A stretch of DNA of 64,000 nucleotides from Thalassobaculum_A sp040219615 (GCF_040219615.1 NZ_JAVJSE010000029.1:248001-312000), one strand, 5' to 3'; shown: positions 25,034-34,021, counted from the first letter of the stretch. The notes: a model not told the origin generated them from the letters alone. Made by a program: numbers and translations.

Positions 25034-26512
25034 ATGGGAACGATCCTGACGGTGATCGCAATCACCCTGGGCGCCACGGCCCTCAAGCTGACCAGCGAGA
25101 CCACCGCGGAATACTTCGCGATGTTCGTGGTCAACGAGGATAATCTGGGCGCAAGCACACAGGAGCCGGAGTCACTGGAGCCGCCCGCGGTCGAACCTGC
25201 CCGGGCCGGGTCTGCGTCTGCGTCTGCGTCTGCGATGGTTGCACGGGACGACGGGAACGCGGCAGCCCACCGGGAGACGGCGCCGGCGCCGGTCCCCGTC
25301 CTGCTGGCCGCGGCCGGTCGGGATGACGCCGTTGCCGCACCGGCCGGAGCGCGCCTGCCGTCCAGTTCGGGCGAGCGTGTCGTACCGGCCTCGTCGACGA
25401 CCTCGACCACCGTCGCGACCGAGACCACCGCGACGGCATCGGCGGGCCCGGCAGCGCCGGTAGCCGCGGTCGCCGGCGAGGTGAGCGACCCGCTGCTGTC
25501 GCTGATCGGCGACACCCCGTTCCGGCGCCCGGACGGCACGGTCTTCATGCCGATCGCGGCCCAGCACGTGTTCGGCCTGCGCACGGTGATCGGGCAGCGC
25601 GCGGCGGTTCCGGCGACGGTCGAGTTGCCCGGCCGGATCGTCACCAACCCGAGTACCGCCCATCTGATCCAGACCGCCCAGGACGGCTTCGTGCAGGTCG
25701 CGCGGGGCGCCTTCCCCTATGCCGGACAGCGGGTCCGACGCGGCGAGTTGCTCGCCTACCTGCAGCCGTCGCTGACGACCGTCGAGCAGGCCCAGATCGA
25801 CGGCCAGATCCAGCAACTGGTCAACGACATCGATCTGGCCCGCAAGCGGATGGCCCGGCTGGAAGAGGTGCTGCTTATCCGCTATCGCGCCAACCGGATC
25901 GAGCAGATCCGCGTCGAGATCGAGGGCATGCGCCGCCAGCTCGAGGTGCTGCGCGGCAGCGTCGAGCGTCCGATCGAGCTGCGCGCCCAGACCGACGGCG
26001 TGGTGTCCGACGTCAATGCCGCCTCCGGGCAGTTCGTGCACGCCGGCCACACGATCTTCGAGATCGTCGATCCCACGCGGCTCTGGGTTTCCGCCTCGGC
26101 CTTCGAGCCGGGCCTGCAGGACCGGATCGCCAGTGCGTCCGCCCTGACCACCGACGGCCGCAAGCTGGATCTGCAGTTCGTCGGCGGCGGGCTGACCCTG
26201 CGCCAGCAGGCGCTGCCGCTGCACTTCGAGATCGTCGGCTCGCCGGCGGACCTCAGTGTCGACACCCCGGTCTCGGTGGTCGTGCAGTTGGAGGGACCGG
26301 CCGCGACCGGCCTGCGCGTGCCACGCGCCAGCGTCACCCGCACCAGCGACGGCCGCGAACTGATCTGGGAGCGGCGGTCGGCCGAGAGTTTCCTGTCCCA
26401 CCACGTCGCCGTGACGCCGATCGATGCCGACTGGGTGCTGGTCACCAGCCCGATCGGCAATGCCGTGCGCGTCGTCACCAGCGGCGTCGCCACCCTGGGG
26501 CAGGTCCAATGA
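25034..26512 (+). CDS. RND efflux periplasmic adaptor (membrane-fusion protein, CusB-like)
   Basis: This 492-residue protein would link an inner-membrane RND pump to an outer-membrane channel. A hydrophobic start (residues 1-16) is followed by a long low-complexity Ala/Ser/Thr/Glu stretch to about residue 150, including an SASASASA run from a hexanucleotide repeat. The adaptor fold then begins (ATVELPGRIVTNPS, GQRVRRGELLAYLQPSL). A hairpin coiled coil lies at about 240-300, and the barrel half-motif RAQTDGVVSDVNAASGQFVHAGHTIFEIVDP follows. The N-terminus lacks the usual basic residues before the hydrophobic segment. It heads a locus that ends with the RND pump at 30905. Confidence 0.85.
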   Translation: MGTILTVIAITLGATALKLTSETTAEYFAMFVVNEDNLGASTQEPESLEPPAVEPARAGSASASASAMVARDDGNAAAHRETAPAPVPVLLAAAGRDDAVAAPAGARLPSSSGERVVPASSTTSTTVATETTATASAGPAAPVAAVAGEVSDPLLSLIGDTPFRRPDGTVFMPIAAQHVFGLRTVIGQRAAVPATVELPGRIVTNPSTAHLIQTAQDGFVQVARGAFPYAGQRVRRGELLAYLQPSLTTVEQAQIDGQIQQLVNDIDLARKRMARLEEVLLIRYRANRIEQIRVEIEGMRRQLEVLRGSVERPIELRAQTDGVVSDVNAASGQFVHAGHTIFEIVDPTRLWVSASAFEPGLQDRIASASALTTDGRKLDLQFVGGGLTLRQQALPLHFEIVGSPADLSVDTPVSVVVQLEGPAATGLRVPRASVTRTSDGRELIWERRSAESFLSHHVAVTPIDADWVLVTSPIGNAVRVVTSGVATLGQVQ

Positions 26513-26850
26513 CCCGGACGGTCGTCGGCAGCGGCGCATTCCTGGCGATCGCCTCGATGATCGCCGCGGTTCTGCTCCTGTCGGCGCCCGCGTCGGCCGC
26601 CGGGCCGACGCCTGGCATCGGCACCTCCGCGCCGGCTTCCCCGCGCGACCTCCGGCCCGATACCCGCGCCGCCGACCAGGGCATGCGCCTCGATCGACGC
26701 GCCAGCGTATTCGAGGCGACCGGCTACCAGACCCTAACGGTGGTCGGGCTGGCCGGGGGGGCGATGGTGATCGGCGCCCTCGCCGCCGGCGCGCCGGGTG
26801 CGTTGACCGGCGCCGCAGCCGTCGTGCTCGTCTACACCCTGATGCGTTGA
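26509..26850 (+). CDS. Small membrane/exported protein of unknown function
   Basis: This 113-residue protein has a signal-like segment (residues 12-31, AIASMIAAVLLLSAPASAAG). A C-terminal Gly/Ala-rich hydrophobic stretch (about 78-110, VVGLAGGAMVIGALAAGAPG) looks like one or two membrane helices. Its ATG overlaps the adaptor's stop (ATGA), so it is translationally coupled and very likely part of the RND system. No known domain is recognised. Confidence 0.72.
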   Translation: MTRTVVGSGAFLAIASMIAAVLLLSAPASAAGPTPGIGTSAPASPRDLRPDTRAADQGMRLDRRASVFEATGYQTLTVVGLAGGAMVIGALAAGAPGALTGAAAVVLVYTLMR

Positions 26851-26868
26851 CCGGAGCCGAGGTGCGGT

Positions 26869-27072
26869 ATGGGTACGTTGCTCGTCATCACGGTGGTCGC
26901 CGCCACCATGTTCTCCGACATGATTGTCGAGGTGTCGGCGGAAATTGCCTCCGACACCGTCCTGGACGATGAAGCCGGAGTGATCTCGGAGACCCTGCCG
27001 GAACCCCGGAACGCGATCGTAGACATGATGCCGGAAGCCGCGGTGGTCCGCTGGGTGTCGGCGCCGCGCTGA
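26869..27072 (+). CDS. Small protein with N-terminal membrane segment, unknown
   Basis: This 67-residue protein is 18 bases after the previous gene, with GAGGTG before the ATG. Residues 1-15 (MGTLLVITVVAATMF) are hydrophobic and the rest is acidic. Its first residues echo those of the adaptor (MGTILTVIAITLGAT), which may be chance. Placement and spacing support a real gene in the adaptor operon. Function unknown. Confidence 0.55.
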   Translation: MGTLLVITVVAATMFSDMIVEVSAEIASDTVLDDEAGVISETLPEPRNAIVDMMPEAAVVRWVSAPR

Positions 27073-27093
27073 AGCGCAGAGCCGGCACTCCGA

Positions 27094-27729
27094 TCAGTGC
27101 GGGTGGCCCTCGACGACGGCGTCCCGGGCGCTGCGCGACCGCCGGAGCAGGAACAGCCCGGCAGCGATGCCATAGACGGCCAATCCGGCCACGACGAACA
27201 CCCAGCTCGGGATCGCGACCGGCCGCACCGCGGTGACTCCGGCGGCCGATGCCACCGCGTCGGCGCTGCTGCCGCCGGCAACCACCAGCAGCATCTCCAC
27301 GGTGCCGGCCTCGTCGCCGATCGTGTAGGCGATCTCGACGTCGTTGCGGCCACCGCCGAGGACCACTTCCCCGGTGACATAGACACCCGGCGCGATCTCG
27401 GACATCGCCTCGGGCAGGAAGTTGATGTTCGCTTCGACCTCGGCGCCCGCCACCGGCTCCGCGGTGGCGAAGTCCTCGACGAACAGCGCCAGCCTCGGCC
27501 GGTCGAACTTCGGTCGCTGGATATTGCCGAAGAACTGGAACTTGCGGTCCTCGAACAGCTGCCGGTTCGCGTAGACCAGCACGAACTGCCGGGTCCCGAC
27601 CCGCGCCTCGGCCCGCGGGGCGACCGTGATCGCCTTGGGGCCGCCGTGGTCGCCGGCCGCCCATACTCCCTGCAGTGGTGCCAACGACAGGACGACCGTC
27701 GCGCAGGCCAATCTCAAAAATCCGATCAT
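27094..27729 (-). CDS. Periplasmic membrane-anchored protein associated with the RND locus
   Basis: This 211-residue protein has a signal peptide (about 1-24, ACATVVLSLAPLQGVWA) and an Ig-like beta-rich domain (about 40-150: RQFVLVYANRQLFEDR, PRLALFVEDFATAEPVAGAE). A C-terminal transmembrane helix (about 175-198, SWVFVVAGLAVYGIAAGLF) ends in a basic tail. Similar proteins sit beside CusAB-type pumps, as I recall. The start MIGFLRLACA is chosen because it begins the signal peptide; a longer reading to 27882 adds 51 unlikely residues. It is convergent with the adaptor operon and divergent from the binding proteins. Confidence 0.75.
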   Translation of the reverse strand: MIGFLRLACATVVLSLAPLQGVWAAGDHGGPKAITVAPRAEARVGTRQFVLVYANRQLFEDRKFQFFGNIQRPKFDRPRLALFVEDFATAEPVAGAEVEANINFLPEAMSEIAPGVYVTGEVVLGGGRNDVEIAYTIGDEAGTVEMLLVVAGGSSADAVASAAGVTAVRPVAIPSWVFVVAGLAVYGIAAGLFLLRRSRSARDAVVEGHPH

Positions 27730-27924
27730 CGGAATCCGTGAATGCAGCCGTTTGAACGACAGAATACCGCACTCACCCCTGCACACAAACCCCGATGACG
27801 AAATCGACACACCCCGGAAAACATCGGTTCCGCCGACCGCTTGTGCGGCTATGCTTAATGCGGTTGGATTGTGTACCCACATCTCCTGCTTGAGTGTGGT
27901 TAGTCGTTCGGGAGGGTTGCTTAT

Positions 27925-28860
27925 ATGAGACGTTTGTTATTTGGGACCATCGGCCTCGCGTTGATCGTCGCGGCGCCGCAGGCAGCGGACGCCAAGCTGA
28001 AGGTGTTCGCCTGCTTCCCGGAATGGGAGGCGTTGACCAAAGAGATCGGCGGCTCTTCCGTCGAGGTCTTCACGGCCGTCTCGCCGCTGGTGAACCCGGA
28101 CCACGTCACCGTGACGCCGGAGCTGCTGGCCTTCCTCAAGACCGCCGACCTGCTGGTCTGCACCGGCGGCGGCTTCGAGGACGAATGGCTGCCTGCGGCC
28201 CTCGCCCGGGTACAGAATCCGAAGCTGGCCGAGGGTCAGAACGGCCGGTTCTTTGCCGGCGACTTCGTCGAGACGCTGGAGGACGACCACCACGACGAGG
28301 GCGAGAAGAAGGAGGAAGGCCACCTGCACGAGGGCGGCAATCCGCACATCCAGGGCGATCCGTACCGGATCAGGACGCTCGGCGGCCAGCTCGGCAAGCG
28401 CATGATCGACATCGACCAGGCCGATGCCGCCGTGTACTCGGCGAACACCAAGAAATTCGTCAAGGAACTCGGGGAGCTCACCAAGGAACTCGAGAAAAAA
28501 GCAGCTGCGTTGCAGGGCGTCAACATCGTCGCCCAGCATGAGCATTCGGTCTATCTGCTGGCCTGGCTCAAGATCCACAGCGCCGGCATCGTCGAACCCG
28601 AAGTCGGCATACCCCCGGGGCCGGGGGACCTGGCGCGGATCATCGAACAAGTCCCGCGGGACAACGTGAAGTTCGTCATTCACGCCGCCTACGAGGATCC
28701 GCGACCGTCGAAATACGTCACCGACCGTGCCGGCATTCCGCTGGTGAAGGTTCCGTTCACGGTCGGCGGGACCGAGGCCGGCGGCCCCACCTTCGCCGCG
28801 TTCTACCGCGATTCGGTCGACCGGCTGCTGGACGGTCTCGCCGGCAAGGACCGGCCCTGA
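27925..28860 (+). CDS. ZnuA-like metal-binding periplasmic protein, copy 1
   Basis: This 311-residue cluster A-I (TroA/ZnuA) binding protein has a signal peptide ending near ADA (residue 23). The His/Glu/Asp-rich loop (about 119-141) resembles ZnuA's. Likely metal ligands are H141 (GGNPH), H205 (AQHEH) and H253 or E257 (VIHAAYED). The first canonical ligand (DPH) reads N57-P-D-H60, so that position is Asp with His next to it. GGGAGG lies nine bases before the ATG. A near-duplicate follows at 29101. The lack of an ABC ATPase and the nearby RND pump make export handling as plausible as import. Confidence 0.85.
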   Translation: MRRLLFGTIGLALIVAAPQAADAKLKVFACFPEWEALTKEIGGSSVEVFTAVSPLVNPDHVTVTPELLAFLKTADLLVCTGGGFEDEWLPAALARVQNPKLAEGQNGRFFAGDFVETLEDDHHDEGEKKEEGHLHEGGNPHIQGDPYRIRTLGGQLGKRMIDIDQADAAVYSANTKKFVKELGELTKELEKKAAALQGVNIVAQHEHSVYLLAWLKIHSAGIVEPEVGIPPGPGDLARIIEQVPRDNVKFVIHAAYEDPRPSKYVTDRAGIPLVKVPFTVGGTEAGGPTFAAFYRDSVDRLLDGLAGKDRP

Positions 28861-28866
28861 CGCACC

Positions 28867-28900
28867 GGCGGGCAGGTCCATCGGCGCGGACCTGCCCGCC
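28867..28900 (+). terminator. Hairpin terminator after binding-protein copy 1
   Basis: GGCGGGCAGGTCC (28867-28879) pairs perfectly with GGACCTGCCCGCC (28888-28900) around 8 bases, with no U-run. It begins 6 bases after the stop. The remaining gap to 29100 must hold the promoter of copy 2, so the two copies are probably transcribed or dosed separately. Confidence 0.7.
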
Positions 28901-29100
28901 TACGGGAGAGGCGCCGCGGACGGCACGCCTCGGCAGCGTCCGCGGCCCCACCCGCCACCGGCGGCTGTGGCTGTCGAAAACGACAGACGCATCAGATCGG
29001 CGGTTTCGTTCACGGCCTAACTCGTTATGCTGGCTAGACTTGCGGACTTCCGTCCGACCATGCGCTTCGTGAGAGCGCCGGGCCCGGGAGGGGCGACGAA

Positions 29101-30039
29101 ATGAGAGGATTGCTGGCCGGGACCCTCGGCATGCTGCTGGCAGCGACAGCGCCGCAGGAGGCAGAGGCCAAGCTCACGGTCGTCGCCTGTTTCCCGGAAT
29201 GGGCGGAACTGGCCCGGGAGATCGGCGGGCCGGCCGTCGAAGTGTTCGCCGCTTCGGCACCGGGCAGCAACCCCGACCAGATCTCGGTCACGCCCGAACT
29301 CCTGGCGTCCCTGAAGACCGCGGATCTTCTCGTCTGCCCCGGCGGCGGCTACGAGGACGACTGGCTCAACCCGGCGCTCGATCGGATCGGGAATCCGAAA
29401 CTCGCCGACGGACAGCCCGGACGGTTCTTCGCGTCCGACTTCATCGCCCCGCTGAAGGACGACCATCACAATCATGCGGGTCCGCCGAAGCCGCACGATC
29501 ACATGCACCCGACCGGCAACCCGCACATGCAGGGCGACCCGTACCGGATGCGGACGCTCGGCGGCCAGCTCGCGAAGCGCATGATCGAGATCGACCCGTC
29601 GGCCGCCGCGACCTATTCGGCCAATGCCCGGGCCTTCGTGAAGGAGATCGGCGCGCTCGCCAAGGAACTGGAGAAGAAGGCGGCCCCGCTGCGCGGGATC
29701 AACGTGGTGACCCAGCACGAGAACGCCGTCTATCTGCTGAACTGGCTGAAGATGCGGAGTGCGGCGGTGATCGAGCCGCAGGTCGGCCTGCCGCCGGGGC
29801 CGGGCGATCTCGCGCGGATCATCGAACTGGTGCCGACCGACAACGTGAAATTCGTCGTCCACGCCGCCTACGAGGACTCGAAGCCGTCGCAGTACATCGC
29901 CGGGCGCACGGGCATTCCGATCGTGAACCTGCCGTTCACGGTCGGCGGGACCGCGGGCGGCGGGCCGACCTTCACGGAATTCTATCGCGACACGGTCGAG
30001 CGGCTGCTCGACGGGCTGGCCGGCAATGACCGGCCTTGA
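29101..30039 (+). CDS. ZnuA-like metal-binding periplasmic protein, copy 2
   Basis: This 312-residue protein is a tandem paralogue of the preceding binding protein, co-linear over the whole length with clearly more than half of residues identical by eye. It has a signal peptide ending near AEA (residue 23) and a His-rich loop (about 121-142, DDHHNHAGPPKPHDHMHP). H142, H206 and H254 are kept. The NPDH of copy 1 is NPDQ here, so the loop His is lost, suggesting different metal affinity or choice. Its stop lies 14 bases inside the permease gene, giving tight coupling with it. Confidence 0.85.
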   Translation: MRGLLAGTLGMLLAATAPQEAEAKLTVVACFPEWAELAREIGGPAVEVFAASAPGSNPDQISVTPELLASLKTADLLVCPGGGYEDDWLNPALDRIGNPKLADGQPGRFFASDFIAPLKDDHHNHAGPPKPHDHMHPTGNPHMQGDPYRMRTLGGQLAKRMIEIDPSAAATYSANARAFVKEIGALAKELEKKAAPLRGINVVTQHENAVYLLNWLKMRSAAVIEPQVGLPPGPGDLARIIELVPTDNVKFVVHAAYEDSKPSQYIAGRTGIPIVNLPFTVGGTAGGGPTFTEFYRDTVERLLDGLAGNDRP

Positions 30040-30883
30040 CCTCCAGGTAATGGGGCCGGCCCTGGTCGCCGGCCTGCTCGTCCTGGCGACGCATGTGCCG
30101 CTGGGCGGCATCGTGCTCAACCGCGGGATCATCTTCATCGACATCGCGCTGGCCCAGGTCGCGGCGACCGGCGTGGTGTTCGGCACGATGATGTGGGGTC
30201 CGGACATAAACGACTGGATCGTGCAGGCCAGCGCCGTCGGCGCCGCCCTCGCCTGCGCCGCCTTCCTGGTCTGGACCGACAAGCGGTTTCCGGCCGTCCA
30301 GGAGGCCATCATCGGGGTGGCCTACGTCTCGGCCGCGGCGGTCCAGCTGATGATGCTGGCAGCCAACCCGAGCGGCGCCGAACACCTCAAGAAGCTGCTG
30401 ATCGGGCAGATCCTGTGGGTGACGCCGATGCAGCTCCTCGGGGTCGGCCTGGTCTACGCAGTCGTCCTGGCGCTCTGGTACTACCGCGACCTGCAGCGCG
30501 AGCGGATCCTGTTCTACATCGCCTTCGCAATCGTCATCACGCTGTCGGTGCAGATCGTCGGCATCCTGCTGGTGTTCGCGTCGCTGATCGTCCCGGCGCT
30601 GGCGGCGCGCGGGGCGCCGGCGCCGCTGCGGCCGGTGATCGCCTTCAACATCGGTGCCGCCGGGTACCTCGCCGGCATTGTGGCCTCGGCCCTGTTCAAC
30701 ACGCCGACGGGCGCGACCATCGTCTGCACACTGGTACCGATCGCCGCAGTGTCGGCCATGCTCGTCGGGTCGCTTGCCGGCCGGTGGCGGGACGACGCGG
30801 AAGCGCCGGCCGCCCGGGAATCCAGTCGACCGTCCAACGAACGGCCGGGCGGTTCTCCGCTCGGCCGCGCGCCGGGCGAGTGA
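30026..30883 (+). CDS. ABC-3 family metal permease (ZnuB/MntB-like) without a nearby ATPase
   Basis: This 285-residue protein has about eight hydrophobic segments and the ABC-3 permease pattern (VPLGGIVLNRGIIFIDIALAQVA near the start, VQIVGILLVFASLIVPALAA in the second half). It overlaps the binding-protein gene by 14 bases and is followed 21 bases later by an RND pump. An importer of this type needs a ZnuC-like ATPase; none occurs in this window. Either an unlinked ATPase serves it, or it works with the RND pump in another way. The C-terminal 25 residues are polar and cytoplasmic. Confidence 0.85.
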   Translation: MTGLDLQVMGPALVAGLLVLATHVPLGGIVLNRGIIFIDIALAQVAATGVVFGTMMWGPDINDWIVQASAVGAALACAAFLVWTDKRFPAVQEAIIGVAYVSAAAVQLMMLAANPSGAEHLKKLLIGQILWVTPMQLLGVGLVYAVVLALWYYRDLQRERILFYIAFAIVITLSVQIVGILLVFASLIVPALAARGAPAPLRPVIAFNIGAAGYLAGIVASALFNTPTGATIVCTLVPIAAVSAMLVGSLAGRWRDDAEAPAARESSRPSNERPGGSPLGRAPGE

Positions 30884-30904
30884 GCGAAAGGCCCTGAAGG
30901 CGGA

Positions 30905-33900
30905 ATGTTCGCTTATCTCGTCAGCGCCAGCCTCCGCAGCCGCCTGATCGTCATGATCGTGGCGCTGATCGTTGCCGGCTACGGCATCTACACGCAGCGC
31001 GACCTCGCCATCGACGTCTTCCCGGACCTCAACAAGGGCATCGTCACCATCGTGACGGAGGCCAAGGGCCTTGCGCCCGAGGAGGTCGAGGTCCTGGTGA
31101 CCACGCCGATCGAGGCGGCGATGAGCGGCGCCGCCGGCCTCACCCGGGTGCGCACGAGCTCGAGCACGGGAATCTCGATCATCTACGTGGAGTTCGACTG
31201 GGACGTCGACATCTACCGGGCCCGCCAACTGGTGGCCGAGCGCCTGGCGCTGGCGGAGGAGGATCTGCCCGAGGACGCGGTCCCGCTGCTGATGCCGGTC
31301 TCCTCCTACATGGGCGAGATCCTGCTGGTCGCGATGACCGGCGAGAACGCCGACCCGATGGTGATGCGGGAACTCGCGGACTGGGTGGTCGCCCCGCGCC
31401 TGCGCGCCGTCCCCGGAGTCAGCCGGGTGGTGCCGATCGGCGGCCTGGTCAGGCAGTACCGGGTCACCCCGAACCTGCTGCGCCTCAACGACCTGGGCAT
31501 CCCGGTATCGGCGATCGAGGAGGCGGTGACCCGGTTCGGGACCAACAGCGGCGGCGGCGTCGTCGACCAGAGCTCCCAGGAATATCTGATCCGCAATGTC
31601 GGCCGCTCCCGCAGCCTCGAGGATCTTCGCAACGTCACCGTGACGATCCGGGAAGGCCATCCGATCCCGCTGCGCCAGGTCGCCGAGGTCGAGTTCCTGC
31701 CGCAGCAGCGGCGCGGCGACGCCGGGTTCAACGGAATGCCGGCGGTCATCCTGTCGATCCAGAAGCAGCCGACGGCCGACACCCTGACCCTGACGCGGAA
31801 TCTCGAGGAGGCGATCCGCGACCTGAGCGACAACATGCCCGACGGGATCCGCACCGACAACGTGGTGTTCCGGCAGGCCGACTTCATCGAAGCCTCGGCG
31901 AGCACGATGCAGAGGGCGATGCTCGAGGCGGTGCTGGCGGTCTCGGTGGTGCTGTTCCTGTTCATGGCCAACGCCCGGGCGACCGCGATCTCGCTGGTGG
32001 CCATCCCGCTGTCGGTGCTGGCGACCTTCATCGTGTTCCGGCTGAGCGGCCTGACCCTCAACACCATGACCCTGGGCGGGCTGGCGATCGCGGTCGGCGA
32101 ACTGGTCGACGACGCGGTGGTGGACGTCGAGAACATCTCCCGGCGGCTGTCCGAGAACCGGCGGCTGCCGACCCCGCTGCCGACCCTCCGGGTGATCGCC
32201 GATGCGTCGCAGGAGATCCGCTCCGGCATCGTCTACTCGACTATCATCATCATCCTGGTGTTCCTCCCGGTGTTCGCGGTGCCGGGGCTGGAGGGCCGGC
32301 TGTTCGCCCCGCTCGGGGTCGCCTACATCGTGTCGATCCTCGCCAGCCTGATCATATCGATCACGCTGACCCCGGTGCTCTGCTCGCTGCTGCTGCCGCG
32401 AATGAAGAACCTCAACCACGGCGAAACCCGGTTCATCCGGGGCCTGAAGCGGTTCAATTCCTGGATCCTCGTCCGGGTGTTCGACAGCCCCCGCCCGCTG
32501 CTGATCGGAACCGGTGCGGCGGTGTTCCTCGCCCTGTCGGTCATCCCGACTCTGCCGCGGTCGTTCCTGCCGCCATTCAACGAGAAGTCGGCGATCGTCG
32601 AACTCATCCTCGACCCGGGAATCTCGCTCGAGCAGTCGTTGCGCATCGGCGCCATTGCAGAGCGGCTGATGCTGCAGATCCCCGAAGTCACCTCGATCGG
32701 CCGGCGCACCGGCCGCTCCGAGGCCGACGAGCACAACCTCGGGGTCCATGTCAGCGAGTACGAGGTCCGCATCACCCTGCAGGACCGCCGCATGCACACC
32801 GTCATGCGCGAGATCCGCAGCCGGCTGGCCGGCCTGCCGGGGCTGATCAACGTCGGCCAACCCATGTCGCATCGGCTGATCGACCACATCCTGACCGGCG
32901 CGCCGGCCGAGGTCGTGGTGAAGGTGTTCGGCGACGAGCTCGACGTCCTGCGCACCATCGCCCAGGACATCAAGCGCCGGATGGAGGCCGTGCCCGGCCT
33001 GGTCGACCTCAATGTCGAGAAGCTGGTCCCGGTGCCGCAGATCCAGATCCGGGTCGATCCGCGCAAGGCACAGCTCTACGGCCTGCACCCGGGCGACCTG
33101 ACCCGCCAGCTCGCACACATGACCAACGGCGCGACCGTCTCCCAGATCGTCGACGGGGTGCGCTACTTCGACGTGGTGATCCGGCTCGGCGACGCCGGTC
33201 GTGGCACACGGGCACTGGCATCGACCCTGATCGACACCGACTCCGGCCCGGTTCCGCTCGCGCACCTGGCCACGGTCGAGGAGACCGCCGGTCCGAACGA
33301 GATCAGGCGCGAGAACGGGCGGCGACGCCTGCTGGTCATGGCCAACGGCAACGGCACCAACAACAACGGAATCGCTGCCGAAGTGAAGAGCATCGTCGAG
33401 CAGGTGCAGGTCCCGACCGGCTACTACGTGACCTTCGAGGGGACCTTCGCGCAGCAGACGCGCTCGGCGCTCCGGCTGTTCGGCCTGTCGGCCATCTCGC
33501 TGCTGCTGATCTTCGGCGTGCTGTACCAGCGCTATCGCTCGGTCCGGCTGTCGCTGATCATCATGACCAACGTCCCGCTGGCGCTGGTCGGCAGCCTCCT
33601 GGCGATCAAGATCGCCGGCCTGGAGCTGTCGGTCGCCACCATGGTCGGCTTCATCACCCTGACCGGCATCAGCACCCGCAACGGCATCCTGAAGATCAGC
33701 CACTACATCAACCTGGTGCTGCACGAGGGCGAGACCTTCGGGCGGGCAATGATCGTGCGCGGCTCGAACGAGCGGCTGATGCCGGTGCTGATGACCGCGG
33801 CGTCGGCCTGCGGCGGCCTGCTTCCCCTGCTGCTGGACCCGTATTCGCCGGGCAAGGAGATGCTTTTTCCCGTGGCGGTGGTAATCTTCGGGGGACTGAT

Positions 33901-34021
33901 CAGCGCGACGGTCCTGGATGCGATCCTGACGCCGTGGCTGTTCCTGCGGTTCGGACAGGCTCCCCTGCGGACGCTGATAGGACAGGCGAACAGCGGTCGA
34001 AGAACCGCGGAGGCATTCTGA
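30905..34021 (+). CDS. RND-family metal efflux pump (CusA/CzcA-like)
   Basis: This 1038-residue proton-driven inner-membrane pump has the typical twelve-helix, two-periplasmic-loop layout. The N-terminus has RDLAIDVFPDLNKGIVTIVTEAKGLAPEEVE. Helix 4 carries IAVGELVDDAVVDVENI, with the acidic residues of the proton relay that mark heavy-metal RND pumps. The C-terminal half has VGFITLTGISTRNGILKISHYI. The metal is not deducible. The matching adaptor is probably the gene at 25034; no outer-membrane channel gene is present. It closes the binding-protein/permease operon. Confidence 0.88.
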   Translation: MFAYLVSASLRSRLIVMIVALIVAGYGIYTQRDLAIDVFPDLNKGIVTIVTEAKGLAPEEVEVLVTTPIEAAMSGAAGLTRVRTSSSTGISIIYVEFDWDVDIYRARQLVAERLALAEEDLPEDAVPLLMPVSSYMGEILLVAMTGENADPMVMRELADWVVAPRLRAVPGVSRVVPIGGLVRQYRVTPNLLRLNDLGIPVSAIEEAVTRFGTNSGGGVVDQSSQEYLIRNVGRSRSLEDLRNVTVTIREGHPIPLRQVAEVEFLPQQRRGDAGFNGMPAVILSIQKQPTADTLTLTRNLEEAIRDLSDNMPDGIRTDNVVFRQADFIEASASTMQRAMLEAVLAVSVVLFLFMANARATAISLVAIPLSVLATFIVFRLSGLTLNTMTLGGLAIAVGELVDDAVVDVENISRRLSENRRLPTPLPTLRVIADASQEIRSGIVYSTIIIILVFLPVFAVPGLEGRLFAPLGVAYIVSILASLIISITLTPVLCSLLLPRMKNLNHGETRFIRGLKRFNSWILVRVFDSPRPLLIGTGAAVFLALSVIPTLPRSFLPPFNEKSAIVELILDPGISLEQSLRIGAIAERLMLQIPEVTSIGRRTGRSEADEHNLGVHVSEYEVRITLQDRRMHTVMREIRSRLAGLPGLINVGQPMSHRLIDHILTGAPAEVVVKVFGDELDVLRTIAQDIKRRMEAVPGLVDLNVEKLVPVPQIQIRVDPRKAQLYGLHPGDLTRQLAHMTNGATVSQIVDGVRYFDVVIRLGDAGRGTRALASTLIDTDSGPVPLAHLATVEETAGPNEIRRENGRRRLLVMANGNGTNNNGIAAEVKSIVEQVQVPTGYYVTFEGTFAQQTRSALRLFGLSAISLLLIFGVLYQRYRSVRLSLIIMTNVPLALVGSLLAIKIAGLELSVATMVGFITLTGISTRNGILKISHYINLVLHEGETFGRAMIVRGSNERLMPVLMTAASACGGLLPLLLDPYSPGKEMLFPVAVVIFGGLISATVLDAILTPWLFLRFGQAPLRTLIGQANSGRRTAEAF

